From contig JALOSF010000028.1 in assembly GCA_025458525.1 (NCBI GenBank), positions 1 through 32,822 on the forward strand: a stretch of DNA of 32,822 nucleotides, in the 5' to 3' direction. Origin of the DNA: Cypionkella sp. Lineage in GTDB: Bacteria > Pseudomonadota > Alphaproteobacteria > Rhodobacterales > Rhodobacteraceae. This document shows positions 1 through 7,450 of this stretch, piece by piece; positions within the stretch are counted from its first letter, which is position 1, and every line of letters starts with the position of its first letter. The notes under the pieces are model-generated. The model saw only the letters and a list, made by a program, of their open reading frames with translations. It ran no database searches and was not told the origin of the DNA. Made by a program: the position numbers and the translations under genes.

Positions 1-227
1 TCCAGCGCTGTCTCTGCCCGTTCGGCATGGGGCAGAAGGCGGGTGCCTTCCTCGGTCAGCGCATAGCCTTGCGGCGATTTCGCAAAGAGGCGCGCCCCCA
101 TCGCCTCTTCCAGCCGGGCGATCCGGCGGCCGACGGTTGCGGCATCGATCTTCAGCCGCTTGCCCGCACCGGACAGGCTTTCGCTGCGGGCGACAGCCAG
201 AAAGATGCGCAGGTCGTCCCAATCCAT
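1..227 (-). CDS. LysR-family transcriptional regulator, N-terminal part (3' end outside window)
   Basis: The gene starts at an ATG at 227 and runs off the left edge after about 75 codons. The visible protein begins MDWDDLRIFLAVARSESLSG and continues through a winged helix-turn-helix typical of LysR regulators: residues about 17-40 carry the pattern GAGKRL..DAATVGRRIARLE, followed by a wing ending in ALTEEG. The effector-binding domain is not in the window, so the ligand cannot be inferred from sequence. The gene diverges from mmsA with 95 bp between the two starts. LysR regulators commonly control the divergent neighbour, so regulation of mmsA is a reasonable inference. A perfect short dyad of LysR type lies immediately upstream of its own start codon (231-244). 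The family call is firm; the regulon is inferred. Confidence 0.9.
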   Translation of the reverse strand, partial: MDWDDLRIFLAVARSESLSGAGKRLKIDAATVGRRIARLEEAMGARLFAKSPQGYALTEEGTRLLPHAERAETAL

Positions 228-230
228 GTC

Positions 231-244
231 TTGCAATCCTGCAA
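231..244. promoter_or_regulatory. Candidate LysR operator in the regulator/mmsA divergent region
   Basis: The sequence TTGCAATCCTGCAA is a perfect inverted repeat (TTGCA, 4 bp, TGCAA). It contains two overlapping T-N11-A matches (232/244 and 231/243), the core feature of LysR binding sites. It ends 3 bp before the regulator start codon and covers its ribosome-binding region, which would suit autoregulation. That it is the actual binding site is inferred. Confidence 0.5.
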
Positions 245-322
245 AGCCTTTTTGAAATCTTGCCTCTTTAGGGCGCATTTACGCAAGGCTATTGTGAGGA
301 CAGCAGAATTTGGGAGGCGGCG

Positions 323-1822
323 ATGAAAGAGATCGGTCACTGGATCAACGGCAAGCATGTGCCGGGCACGTCGGGGCGATTTGCCGATGTGTTCAACCCC
401 GCCACTGGCGAGGTGCAGGCCCGCGTGGCCCTGGCCACCAAGGCCGAACTCGACGCCGCCACTGCCGATGCGGCCCGCGCGCAGGTCAAATGGGGCGCCA
501 CCAACCCGCAGCGCCGCGCCCGCGTGATGATGAAATTCGTCGACCTTCTGAACCGCGACATGGACAAGCTGGCCGAGGCGCTGTCGTCCGAACACGGCAA
601 GACCATCCCCGACGCCAAGGGCGATATCCAGCGCGGGCTGGAGGTGATCGAGTTCTGCATCGGCGCGCCGCACCTCCTGAAAGGTGAGTTCACCGACAGC
701 GCGGGCCCCGGCATCGACATGTATTCCATGCGCCAACCCATTGGCGTTGCTGCCGGAATCACGCCGTTCAACTTTCCCGCCATGATCCCGATGTGGAAGA
801 TGGGGCCAGCACTTGCCTCCGGCAACGCCTTCATCCTGAAACCCTCTGAACGTGACCCGTCGGTCCCGATGATGCTGGCCGCCCTGATGCAAGAGGCGGG
901 GCTGCCCGATGGCGTGCTGCAGGTCATCAACGGCGATAAGGAAGCGGTCGATGCGATCCTCGACAACCCGCTGATCGCGGGGGTGGGCTTTGTCGGCTCG
1001 ACCCCGATTGCCGAGTATATCTATGGGCGGGGCTGCGCGAACGGCAAGCGCGTGCAGTGCTTTGGTGGCGCCAAGAACCACATGATCATCATGCCCGACG
1101 CCGATCTTGATCAGGCGGCCGATGCGCTGATCGGGGCGGGCTATGGGGCCGCGGGCGAACGCTGCATGGCGATTTCGGTCGCCGTTCCGGTGGGCGATGC
1201 CACCGCGGATGCGCTGATCGAAAAGCTGATCCCGCGGATCGAGAAGTTGAAGGTCGGCCCCTATACCGCTGGAAATGATGTGGATTATGGCCCGGTGGTC
1301 ACGGCCGCCGCCAAGGCCAATATCCTGCGGCTGGTCGAGTCCGGTGTGGCGCAAGGGGCGAAACTGGTGGTCGATGGGCGCGGCTTTGCGCTGCAAGGCT
1401 ACGAGGACGGCTTCTTTGTCGGCCCGCATCTGTTCGACCACGTCACCACCGACATGGACATCTACCGCAAGGAGATTTTCGGCCCTGTCCTGTCCACCGT
1501 GCGCGCGAAAACCTATGAGGAAGCCCTCGGCTACGCGATGGACCACGAATACGGCAATGGCACCGCGATCTTTACCCGCGTAGGCGATACGGCGCGCGAT
1601 TTCGCCAATCGGGTGAATGTCGGGATGATCGGGATCAACGTGCCGATCCCGGTGCCGCTGGCCTATCACACCTTTGGTGGCTGGAAGAAATCGGCCTTTG
1701 GCGACCTGAACCAGCATGGGCCGGATGCCTTCCGCTTCTATACGCGGACCAAGACCATCACCTCGCGTTGGCCATCGGGATTGAAGGAAGGCGCCAGCCT
1801 GAACTTCAAGCCGATGGACTGA
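323..1822 (+). CDS. mmsA: CoA-acylating methylmalonate-semialdehyde dehydrogenase
   Basis: This 499-residue protein has the usual length of the family and matches MMSDH throughout. It catalyses NAD- and CoA-dependent conversion of methylmalonate semialdehyde to propionyl-CoA (and malonate semialdehyde to acetyl-CoA) in valine and myo-inositol breakdown, in the cytoplasm. The catalytic cysteine is C281 in GAAGERCMAI. The stretch FGGAKNH (247-253) has Asn at 252 where hydrolytic aldehyde dehydrogenases carry the general-base Glu, which is the family hallmark of CoA-dependent enzymes. The Rossmann motif GFVGSTPIAEYIY precedes it. A good ribosome-binding site, GGGAGG at 312-317, sets the ATG at 323. 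No other valine-pathway gene (mmsB, acyl-CoA dehydrogenase) lies downstream, so it stands alone beside a divergent LysR gene. An N-terminally shifted antisense frame is a shadow. Confidence 0.96.
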   Translation: MKEIGHWINGKHVPGTSGRFADVFNPATGEVQARVALATKAELDAATADAARAQVKWGATNPQRRARVMMKFVDLLNRDMDKLAEALSSEHGKTIPDAKGDIQRGLEVIEFCIGAPHLLKGEFTDSAGPGIDMYSMRQPIGVAAGITPFNFPAMIPMWKMGPALASGNAFILKPSERDPSVPMMLAALMQEAGLPDGVLQVINGDKEAVDAILDNPLIAGVGFVGSTPIAEYIYGRGCANGKRVQCFGGAKNHMIIMPDADLDQAADALIGAGYGAAGERCMAISVAVPVGDATADALIEKLIPRIEKLKVGPYTAGNDVDYGPVVTAAAKANILRLVESGVAQGAKLVVDGRGFALQGYEDGFFVGPHLFDHVTTDMDIYRKEIFGPVLSTVRAKTYEEALGYAMDHEYGNGTAIFTRVGDTARDFANRVNVGMIGINVPIPVPLAYHTFGGWKKSAFGDLNQHGPDAFRFYTRTKTITSRWPSGLKEGASLNFKPMD

Positions 1823-1880
1823 GGCAAGAACGGGTCTGCACCCCGGCGGCGCCTGTCTTGGCGTCGCCTCTCCTTGCCTC
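1821..1880 (+). repeat. Nested inverted repeat after mmsA, possible weak terminator
   Basis: GAGGCAAG (1821-1828) is complemented by CTTGCCTC (1873-1880). Inside lies a second near-perfect hairpin, GGCGGCGCC against GGCGTCGCC, around 1845-1867. There is no T-run after it, so it is not a classical intrinsic terminator; it could still end or stabilise the mmsA transcript. Confidence 0.35.
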
Positions 1881-1919
1881 GGGGCTGCGTCGTCACGCCG
1901 CTGGACGACTGGGCGGGAA

Positions 1920-1945
1920 TATAATATAAATCTTGAATATGTTCA
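1920..1945 (+). promoter_or_regulatory. Candidate promoter and operator of the DUF2892 gene
   Basis: A perfect -10 hexamer TATAAT sits at 1920-1925 in an AT-rich island that stands out from the GC-rich surroundings. No good -35 is visible at 16-18 bp. A short dyad, TGAA-TATG-TTCA (1934-1945), would overlap the expected transcription start, the position of a repressor operator. The regulator cannot be named from this sequence. Confidence 0.4.
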
Positions 1946-1994
1946 CCATCCCGGTGTCGGATTGGCCGCGCCGGATGCAGTCGGGATACGGATC

Positions 1995-2201
1995 ATGTTC
2001 AAGACAAATGTTGGCGGCCTTGACCGCGCCCTTCGGATCGTGGTGGGGCTTGCGCTTCTGGCCGGGTTTTTCCTGAATGCCGAGGCAAGCTATCGTTGGC
2101 TTTACCTGATTGGCCTTGTTCCGCTGGCCACCGGGTTGCTTCAGACCTGCCCACTTTACACCCTGCTCGGGCTCAACACCTGCCCGATGAAAAAAGGCTG
2201 A
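1995..2201 (+). CDS. Small DUF2892 (YgaP-type transmembrane domain) membrane protein
   Basis: This 68-residue protein starts MFKTNVGGLDRALRIVVGLA and has two hydrophobic helices, about 12-28 and 36-61, matching the DUF2892 family (also the C-terminal domain of the rhodanese YgaP). The invariant-looking N-terminal signature N-x-G-x-x-D-R-x-x-R is present. Cysteines C52 and C63 flank the end of the second helix in the pattern CPLYTLLGLNTCP, common in this family. Members are often linked to sulfide or persulfide handling, but nothing here proves that role. I chose the ATG at 1995 over an in-frame TTG at 1962, because the conserved domain begins there. The gene ends 4 bp from the convergent DUF4105 gene. 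Confidence 0.85.
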   Translation: MFKTNVGGLDRALRIVVGLALLAGFFLNAEASYRWLYLIGLVPLATGLLQTCPLYTLLGLNTCPMKKG

Positions 2202-2205
2202 CAGG

Positions 2206-3198
2206 TCAAGGGGCTGCGGTGGATTGCTCATCCACCCAGCCCGCTCTGATCTGCCGCGAATAGCCTGCCCCCTCTGCGGCGTCGCTGCCAGAAGATGGCA
2301 AAATCGCGCGGCGCTCGATCGCCGCGATGTCCATCTCGGGGCGCAAAACCCCAAGGTCATGCAAGAACCCAGGCAGCCGCCCGGAGGCGAGGATGCGCCA
2401 ATCGAGCGACAGATCGGGGGCAATCCCCTTGACCAGCTGGTAAGGCATGGTCGTGCAATTGGCCAGAATGGTGTGATACCACTCCGGCTCCGCTGCCAAG
2501 GCATTGGCGCGATTGACAAAACTCAGGAACAGCATCTTGCGCGTCTCTGGCGCAAGAGTGACCGGGAACAGCGACACCCGCTCCCCCCGGGCGTCGGTGC
2601 GCAGGTGAACGATGTCGCGCTCATCCGCCGCGATCATCACCAATTCATAGCGGCGAAACAGGCCGCCAAGCGCGGAATAGACTTCACCCTGCTCGCGCCG
2701 GATTTCGCCGGAAAACACGATGTGCTGGCCATCGGCAAAGCCGAAACTCACCAGCACATGGGCGATCAGCGGATTGCCCCAGACCGAGGTGAACATGTCC
2801 ACCGAGGTGATCGCATCCGCATCGACAACCCGCGTTTCCCAGGATTCCACCGCCGTATCAGGGTCTTGCCAGCGAAAGTTGCGAACGTTCATCAAGGTCA
2901 CGCGACTTCCCTCGACCCGTCCTGTTACGCCATGGCGCACATCGGCGGCCCAGACCCGGTCATCGCGCGGCACTTGCGCCACATACCACAGCGCCCCGAG
3001 CGCGGCGATGGCCGCCACCCCCGCCAAGGCCACCCGCCAGCGGCGGCGCCAGAGCAGAGTGGCATAGGCAAGGCCAAGCACCAGCACGCCCGCATGCAGG
3101 GCCAACGCAAGCCCGCCCGTCGCGTGAAAACCGATGGCCAACCAGACCCAACCCAGCACAACCAGGCCAAGCAGCCCAAGCCCCAGAACCCGCAGCAT
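2206..3198 (-). CDS. DUF4105 (Lnb N-terminal periplasmic-like) membrane protein
   Basis: This 330-residue protein has three hydrophobic segments in its first 76 residues (about 1-24, 28-50 and 54-76), followed by a domain that should face the periplasm. That domain matches DUF4105: VRNFRW, an S-x-D-x-F-x-S-VWGNP-x-x-HV segment, and EWYHTILANCTT with a conserved His and Cys. The family is named for its likeness to the N-terminal region of an Lnb periplasmic protein. The conserved H and C suggest a papain/NlpC-like fold, but no activity has been established that I know of. Its ATG lies 6 bp after the uvrA stop codon with no clear ribosome-binding site of its own, so it is probably translated by coupling and transcribed with uvrA, hence possibly under SOS control. 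Confidence 0.8.
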   Translation of the reverse strand: MLRVLGLGLLGLVVLGWVWLAIGFHATGGLALALHAGVLVLGLAYATLLWRRRWRVALAGVAAIAALGALWYVAQVPRDDRVWAADVRHGVTGRVEGSRVTLMNVRNFRWQDPDTAVESWETRVVDADAITSVDMFTSVWGNPLIAHVLVSFGFADGQHIVFSGEIRREQGEVYSALGGLFRRYELVMIAADERDIVHLRTDARGERVSLFPVTLAPETRKMLFLSFVNRANALAAEPEWYHTILANCTTMPYQLVKGIAPDLSLDWRILASGRLPGFLHDLGVLRPEMDIAAIERRAILPSSGSDAAEGAGYSRQIRAGWVDEQSTAAP

Positions 3199-3204
3199 GC
3201 GCGA

Positions 3205-6063
3205 TCACTCTGCCGCGTGGCGACGGGGCCTGAGCATATCCTTGAGGTAGCGCCCCGTGTGGCTGGCCTCCACCTTGGCCACATCCTCTGGCGTGCCTTC
3301 GGCCACCACCATACCGCCGCCATCGCCGCCTTCCGGCCCGATGTCGATGATCCAGTCGGCGGTTTTGATGACGTCGAGGTTGTGTTCGATGACGATCACC
3401 GTATTGCCCTGCTCGACCAATTCATGCAGCACTTCCAACAGCTTGCGCACATCTTCGAAGTGCAGACCCGTCGTCGGCTCGTCCAGGATATAGAGCGTGC
3501 GGCCGGTGGCGCGGCGGCTCAGTTCCTTTGACAACTTCACCCGTTGCGCCTCACCGCCCGACAGCGTGGTCGCCTGCTGGCCAACCTTGATATAGCCAAG
3601 GCCCACCTGGCACAGCGCCTCCATCTTGTCGCGGATCGCCGGAACTGCGCTAAAAAACTCCAGCGCATCTTCACAGGTCATGTCAAGAACGTCGGATATG
3701 CTCTTGTCCTTGAACTTGATTTCCAAAGTCTCGCGGTTGTAGCGCTTGCCCTTGCACGTTTCGCAGGTGACGTAAACATCGGGCAGGAAATGCATCTCGA
3801 TCTTGATGACGCCATCGCCCTGACAGGCCTCACACCGCCCGCCCTTGACGTTAAAGCTGAACCGCCCCGGCTGATAGCCGCGCGCCTTGGCCTCGGGCAG
3901 ACCAGCGAACCAGTCGCGAATCGGGCCAAACGCGCCGGTATAGGTCGCGGGGTTCGACCGCGGGGTGCGGCCAATCGGGCGTTGGTCGATGTCGATCACC
4001 TTGTCCAGATGCTCGAACCCGGTGATCGTCTCGCAGGGCGCCGGGGTTTCGCGCGCGCCATTGAGCTTCATCGAGGCGGTCTTGAACAGCGTCTCGATTG
4101 TCAGCGTGGATTTGCCGCCCCCCGACACGCCGGTGACGCAAACGAATTTGCCCAAGGGGAAACTGACCGTCACATTTCTGAGGTTGTTCCCGCAAGCCCC
4201 GACAACGCTTAGCTTTTTCCCACTCCCCTTGCGGCGCACCGCGGGCACCGAAATCTGGCGCTTGCCCGAAAGATATTGCCCCGTCAGGCTGGCCGGATCG
4301 GCCGCAACCTCGCCCGGCGTGCCATGGGCGATCACCCGGCCACCATGCACGCCCGCCCCGGGGCCAATGTCGAACACATAATCCGCCTCGCGGATCGCGT
4401 CTTCGTCATGTTCCACGACCAGAACCGTATTGCCCTGATCGCGCAGGTTTTTCAGCGTGGTCAGCAACCTGTCATTGTCGCGCTGGTGCAGGCCGATCGA
4501 GGGTTCGTCCAGCACATAAAGCACGCCGGTCAGGCCAGAGCCGATCTGGCTCGCCAGCCGGATCCGCTGCGATTCCCCCCCGGACAGCGTGCCGGCATTG
4601 CGCGACAGCGTCAGATAGTTCAGGCCGACATTCACAAGGAATCCAAGGCGTTCGCGGATTTCCTTCAGAATCGCCCGCGCGATTTCATTCTTTTGCGCGG
4701 TCAGCGCCTCGGGGACCGAGCTGATCCAGTCATAGGCCTCGGCAATCGACATCCGCACCACCTGACCGATGTGCAGACCGCCGATTTTCACCGCCAGGGC
4801 CTCGGGGCGCAGGCGATAGCCGCCACAAGCGCCGCAATCGCGGTTGTTCTGGAACCGCTCCATATCCTCACGCGACCAGGCGCTGTCGGTTTCCTTGTAG
4901 CGCCGTTCCATGTTCGGGATCACGCCTTCGAACACGCGCCGCACCTGATAGATGCGCCCGCCTTCGTCATAGCGGAAATCGATCTCCTCGCCGCCAGAGC
5001 CGTAAAGGAACAGCTTCTGCACCTTTTCCGGCAGATCCTTCCATTTCTTCTTCTTGTCAAAGTCGTACTGTTTGGCAAGCGCATCAATGGTTTGCGTGAA
5101 ATAGGGGCTTTTCGATTTCGACCATGGCGCAATCGCCCCCTGCATCAGCGTCAGCCCCTGATCGGGCACCACCAGCCGTTCGTCAAAGAACAGCTCCACC
5201 CCCAACCCGTCACAGACCGGGCAGGCGCCAAAGGGCGCGTTGAACGAAAACAGCCGCGGTTCGATCTCGGCGATGGTGAAACCCGACACCGGGCAGGCGA
5301 ATTTTTCCGAATAGGTGATCCGCTCGCCCTCACCCTCGCTGGGCGCGGTTTCCACCACGGCGATGCCATCGGCAAGGTTGAGCGCGGTTCGGAAACTGTC
5401 GGCCAGCCGCACCTCCAACCCTTCGCGCACCACGATCCGGTCCACAACCACGTCGATGTTGTGGCGGAATTTCTTGTCGAGCGTTGGCGGCTCTTCCAGT
5501 TCATAGAACGCGCCGTTGACCTTGACCCGCTGGAAACCTTGCTTGCGCAGTTCCAGAAACTCTTTCTTATACTCGCCCTTGCGGTCGCGCACGATCGGGG
5601 CCAGCAGATAGGCCCGCGTGCCCTCCTCCATCGCCATCACCGCATCGACCATGTCCTGCACCTGCATCGCGGTGATCGGCAGGCCGGTGGCCGGGCTATA
5701 GGGCGTGCCGACACGGGCAAAGAGCAAGCGCAGATAGTCGTAAATCTCGGTCACGGTGCCAACGGTGGACCGCGGGTTCTTGCTGGTGGTCTTTTGTTCG
5801 ATCGAGATCGCGGGCGACAGGCCACTGATGTGATCCACATCAGGTTTTCCCATCATATCAAGGAATTGCCTTGCATAAGCGCTCAGCGATTCGACATAGC
5901 GGCGCTGGCCTTCGGCATAGATCGTGTCAAAGGCGAGGCTGGATTTGCCAGACCCCGACAGGCCGGTGATCACCACCAGCTTGTCGCGCGGAATATCGAC
6001 ATCAACCCCTTTGAGATTGTGCTCGCGCGCGCCGCGCACCTCGATGAACTTCTGCTCGGCCAT
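3205..6063 (-). CDS. uvrA: Excinuclease ABC subunit A (UvrA)
   Basis: This 952-residue protein is the full length of UvrA, the damage-recognition ATPase that loads UvrB in nucleotide excision repair. It has two ABC ATPase halves. The first Walker A is GLSGSGKS (residues 34-41), followed by the family stretch [17 protein letters not shown]. The second is GVSGGGKST. Both ABC signatures are present, [12 protein letters not shown] and [12 protein letters not shown]. Paired C-x2-C zinc motifs occur in [14 protein letters not shown] and [15 protein letters not shown]. The ATG at 6063 gives the standard N-terminus. An alphaproteobacterial SOS box lies about 65 bp upstream (6128-6142), so repression by LexA is expected. 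The gene is followed after 6 bp by a DUF4105 gene. The neighbouring upstream gene is an MFS transporter, not ssb, which often lies beside uvrA in other bacteria. Confidence 0.98.
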   Translation of the reverse strand: MAEQKFIEVRGAREHNLKGVDVDIPRDKLVVITGLSGSGKSSLAFDTIYAEGQRRYVESLSAYARQFLDMMGKPDVDHISGLSPAISIEQKTTSKNPRSTVGTVTEIYDYLRLLFARVGTPYSPATGLPITAMQVQDMVDAVMAMEEGTRAYLLAPIVRDRKGEYKKEFLELRKQGFQRVKVNGAFYELEEPPTLDKKFRHNIDVVVDRIVVREGLEVRLADSFRTALNLADGIAVVETAPSEGEGERITYSEKFACPVSGFTIAEIEPRLFSFNAPFGACPVCDGLGVELFFDERLVVPDQGLTLMQGAIAPWSKSKSPYFTQTIDALAKQYDFDKKKKWKDLPEKVQKLFLYGSGGEEIDFRYDEGGRIYQVRRVFEGVIPNMERRYKETDSAWSREDMERFQNNRDCGACGGYRLRPEALAVKIGGLHIGQVVRMSIAEAYDWISSVPEALTAQKNEIARAILKEIRERLGFLVNVGLNYLTLSRNAGTLSGGESQRIRLASQIGSGLTGVLYVLDEPSIGLHQRDNDRLLTTLKNLRDQGNTVLVVEHDEDAIREADYVFDIGPGAGVHGGRVIAHGTPGEVAADPASLTGQYLSGKRQISVPAVRRKGSGKKLSVVGACGNNLRNVTVSFPLGKFVCVTGVSGGGKSTLTIETLFKTASMKLNGARETPAPCETITGFEHLDKVIDIDQRPIGRTPRSNPATYTGAFGPIRDWFAGLPEAKARGYQPGRFSFNVKGGRCEACQGDGVIKIEMHFLPDVYVTCETCKGKRYNRETLEIKFKDKSISDVLDMTCEDALEFFSAVPAIRDKMEALCQVGLGYIKVGQQATTLSGGEAQRVKLSKELSRRATGRTLYILDEPTTGLHFEDVRKLLEVLHELVEQGNTVIVIEHNLDVIKTADWIIDIGPEGGDGGGMVVAEGTPEDVAKVEASHTGRYLKDMLRPRRHAAE

Positions 6064-6087
6064 GATCCACCCCGCAACACCCCAGCA

Positions 6088-6116
6088 CAGATAGGGTCTT
6101 TTGGCTGAGTCTCCAA
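6088..6116 (-). promoter_or_regulatory. Candidate sigma-70 promoter of uvrA
   Basis: On the minus strand, TTGGAG (6111-6116) and TATCTG (6088-6093) are separated by 17 bp, a good -35/-10 pair. The uvrA start codon is 24 bp further downstream. The SOS box lies about 12 bp upstream of this -35 element. Confidence 0.45.
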
Positions 6117-6127
6117 GACGAAATTAA

Positions 6128-6142
6128 GAACATAGAAAGAAC
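6128..6142 (-). promoter_or_regulatory. LexA binding site (alphaproteobacterial SOS box) of uvrA
   Basis: GAACATAGAAAGAAC on the plus strand reads GTTC-N7-GTTC on the uvrA coding strand. This direct repeat is the known SOS box of Rhodobacter and other alphaproteobacteria, different from the palindromic E. coli box. The match is exact in both half-sites and in spacing, and uvrA is a known member of the regulon. Confidence 0.85.
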
Positions 6143-6184
6143 ACGCGCAGAAACTGCCCCGGCGCCACGCTGACCGCGGTCCTG

Positions 6185-7348
6185 TCAGATCGGGGCGCGC
6201 CGGCGGCGGGCGGCCTGCACCGCGTGCAGCGTCACCGCCAAGGCACAGGCCAGGCCGGCCACCAGCGCAAGGCCCCATGGCCCGGCCCCGATCAGCAGCG
6301 CCGCCAGAACCGGGGTGCCCGTGGTGGTGCCCAGATTGCCAAGTTGCGCGATGGCGCCCGCCGCCTGCGCCCGGTCTTGCGGCTTTGCGTTCAGCTCGGG
6401 GATCGCGGCAAAACTTGCGCCTTGCACGATGCCAAGCGCGCCCGCGACCCAAAGCCCGGCGATCACCATGCCCAGACCCTGCCCCCAGACCAGCGCCAGC
6501 AGCAGAAAACCCGGCATCGCCATCAGATAGCCGCCCTGCACCACCCGCACCGCCGACATGCGTCCCAAAAGCCAGACCCCAAGCGTCAGCGACAGCAGGA
6601 TGGAGATCAAGGGCATCCCCGTTGCCGCCGCCGCGCGATAGGCGCTTGGCACTTCGGGCGGCAGCAGCGTGAGCAGGGCAACATAAAGGAACGTGTAACA
6701 AAAGAACCCCATCGCCGGGGCCGACAGAAAGGGCGAGGCATAGATGTCGCGGTGCTGGGCCAACACTCCGACCCGCGCTTGCGGCGCCGGGCGCGGATCG
6801 GGCGGCAGCAAGAGCGACAGACCCAGCGCCATTCCCATCATCCAGACGGCATGGCCTAGATAAATCGCCCCTGCCCCGAATGCCCCCAGCACCGGCGGCG
6901 CGATCAGCGCCAGCACGGCATAGGTCACGCCAAAAAAGCTCGACCACAGCGTCATCGCAAGGCCGCGAAACCTTTCGGCGGCCAGCCCCGCAATCACCGT
7001 GGGGCCAACGACGACAATTGCAAGATGCGACACGCCCTCGACCACCCGGCTTGCGATCATCGCAGGATAGCCAAGCCCGATGGCCTGCACCGCGCTCATC
7101 CCCGCGCCCATCACGAGGGCGGCCACAATGGCGCGGCGCGGTCCGACGCGGGCCACGAACAGACCGGCGGTCGTGCCAAAGATCAACCCGACGATCCCGA
7201 CGACCGAGACGATGAGGCCAAGCGCCACCGGCGAGGCCCCGGCATAGGCTTGGCCCAGCACGTCGTAAAGCACGGAAATCTTGCCAAATTGCGCCGCAGC
7301 CCCCAGCCCCGCGCCCCAGACCGCCAGCACCGTCACCACCGCGCGCAT
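6185..7348 (-). CDS. MFS transporter (12 predicted helices)
   Basis: This 387-residue protein is nearly all hydrophobic helices, about twelve, in the two-halves layout of major facilitator transporters. The loop after helix 2 has the MFS pattern GLFVARVGPRRAIV, and the central loop (about residue 190-205) contains PDPRPAPQAR. The substrate cannot be told from sequence. The ATG at 7348 follows a strong purine-rich site of seven G residues (plus-strand C run just after 7348). It lies between lpdA and uvrA on the same strand. A terminator at 7399-7426 separates it from lpdA, so it probably has its own promoter. 121 bp separate it from uvrA, which also has its own promoter. Confidence 0.88.
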   Translation of the reverse strand: MRAVVTVLAVWGAGLGAAAQFGKISVLYDVLGQAYAGASPVALGLIVSVVGIVGLIFGTTAGLFVARVGPRRAIVAALVMGAGMSAVQAIGLGYPAMIASRVVEGVSHLAIVVVGPTVIAGLAAERFRGLAMTLWSSFFGVTYAVLALIAPPVLGAFGAGAIYLGHAVWMMGMALGLSLLLPPDPRPAPQARVGVLAQHRDIYASPFLSAPAMGFFCYTFLYVALLTLLPPEVPSAYRAAAATGMPLISILLSLTLGVWLLGRMSAVRVVQGGYLMAMPGFLLLALVWGQGLGMVIAGLWVAGALGIVQGASFAAIPELNAKPQDRAQAAGAIAQLGNLGTTTGTPVLAALLIGAGPWGLALVAGLACALAVTLHAVQAARRRRAPI

Positions 7349-7398
7349 CGCCCCCCCTTTCCGTTTGCGCCGCAGTCTTGCGCGGCATCACAGCAGAC

Positions 7399-7426
7399 AA
7401 AAAGGGGGCAAACGGCCCCCCTTTTG
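7399..7426 (-). terminator. Rho-independent terminator of lpdA
   Basis: A 9-bp perfect stem, AAAAGGGGG (7400-7408) with CCCCCTTTT (7417-7425), has an 8-nt loop. On the minus strand it ends in a run of five T, 25 bp after the lpdA stop codon. Confidence 0.8.
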
Positions 7427-7450
7427 ATGTTTCGCAGGAAAATCGGGCTA

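Noticed and set aside
152..1717. 521-codon open frame antisense to mmsA
   Set aside because: It lies opposite a confidently identified gene, and its translation shows the His/Arg/Gly-rich composition typical of antisense frames in GC-rich DNA, with no family motif.
1933..1946. FNR-type site before the DUF2892 gene
   Set aside because: The half-sites deviate from TTGAT-N4-ATCAA in spacing and in bases; only a weak TGAA-N4-TTCA dyad is real.
1939..2075. 45-codon open frame overlapping the DUF2892 leader and start
   Set aside because: Different frame, no ribosome-binding site, and no resemblance to known leader peptides.
4276..6108. 610-codon open frame antisense to uvrA
   Set aside because: uvrA has all its motifs on the other strand; the antisense product looks like low-complexity shadow sequence.
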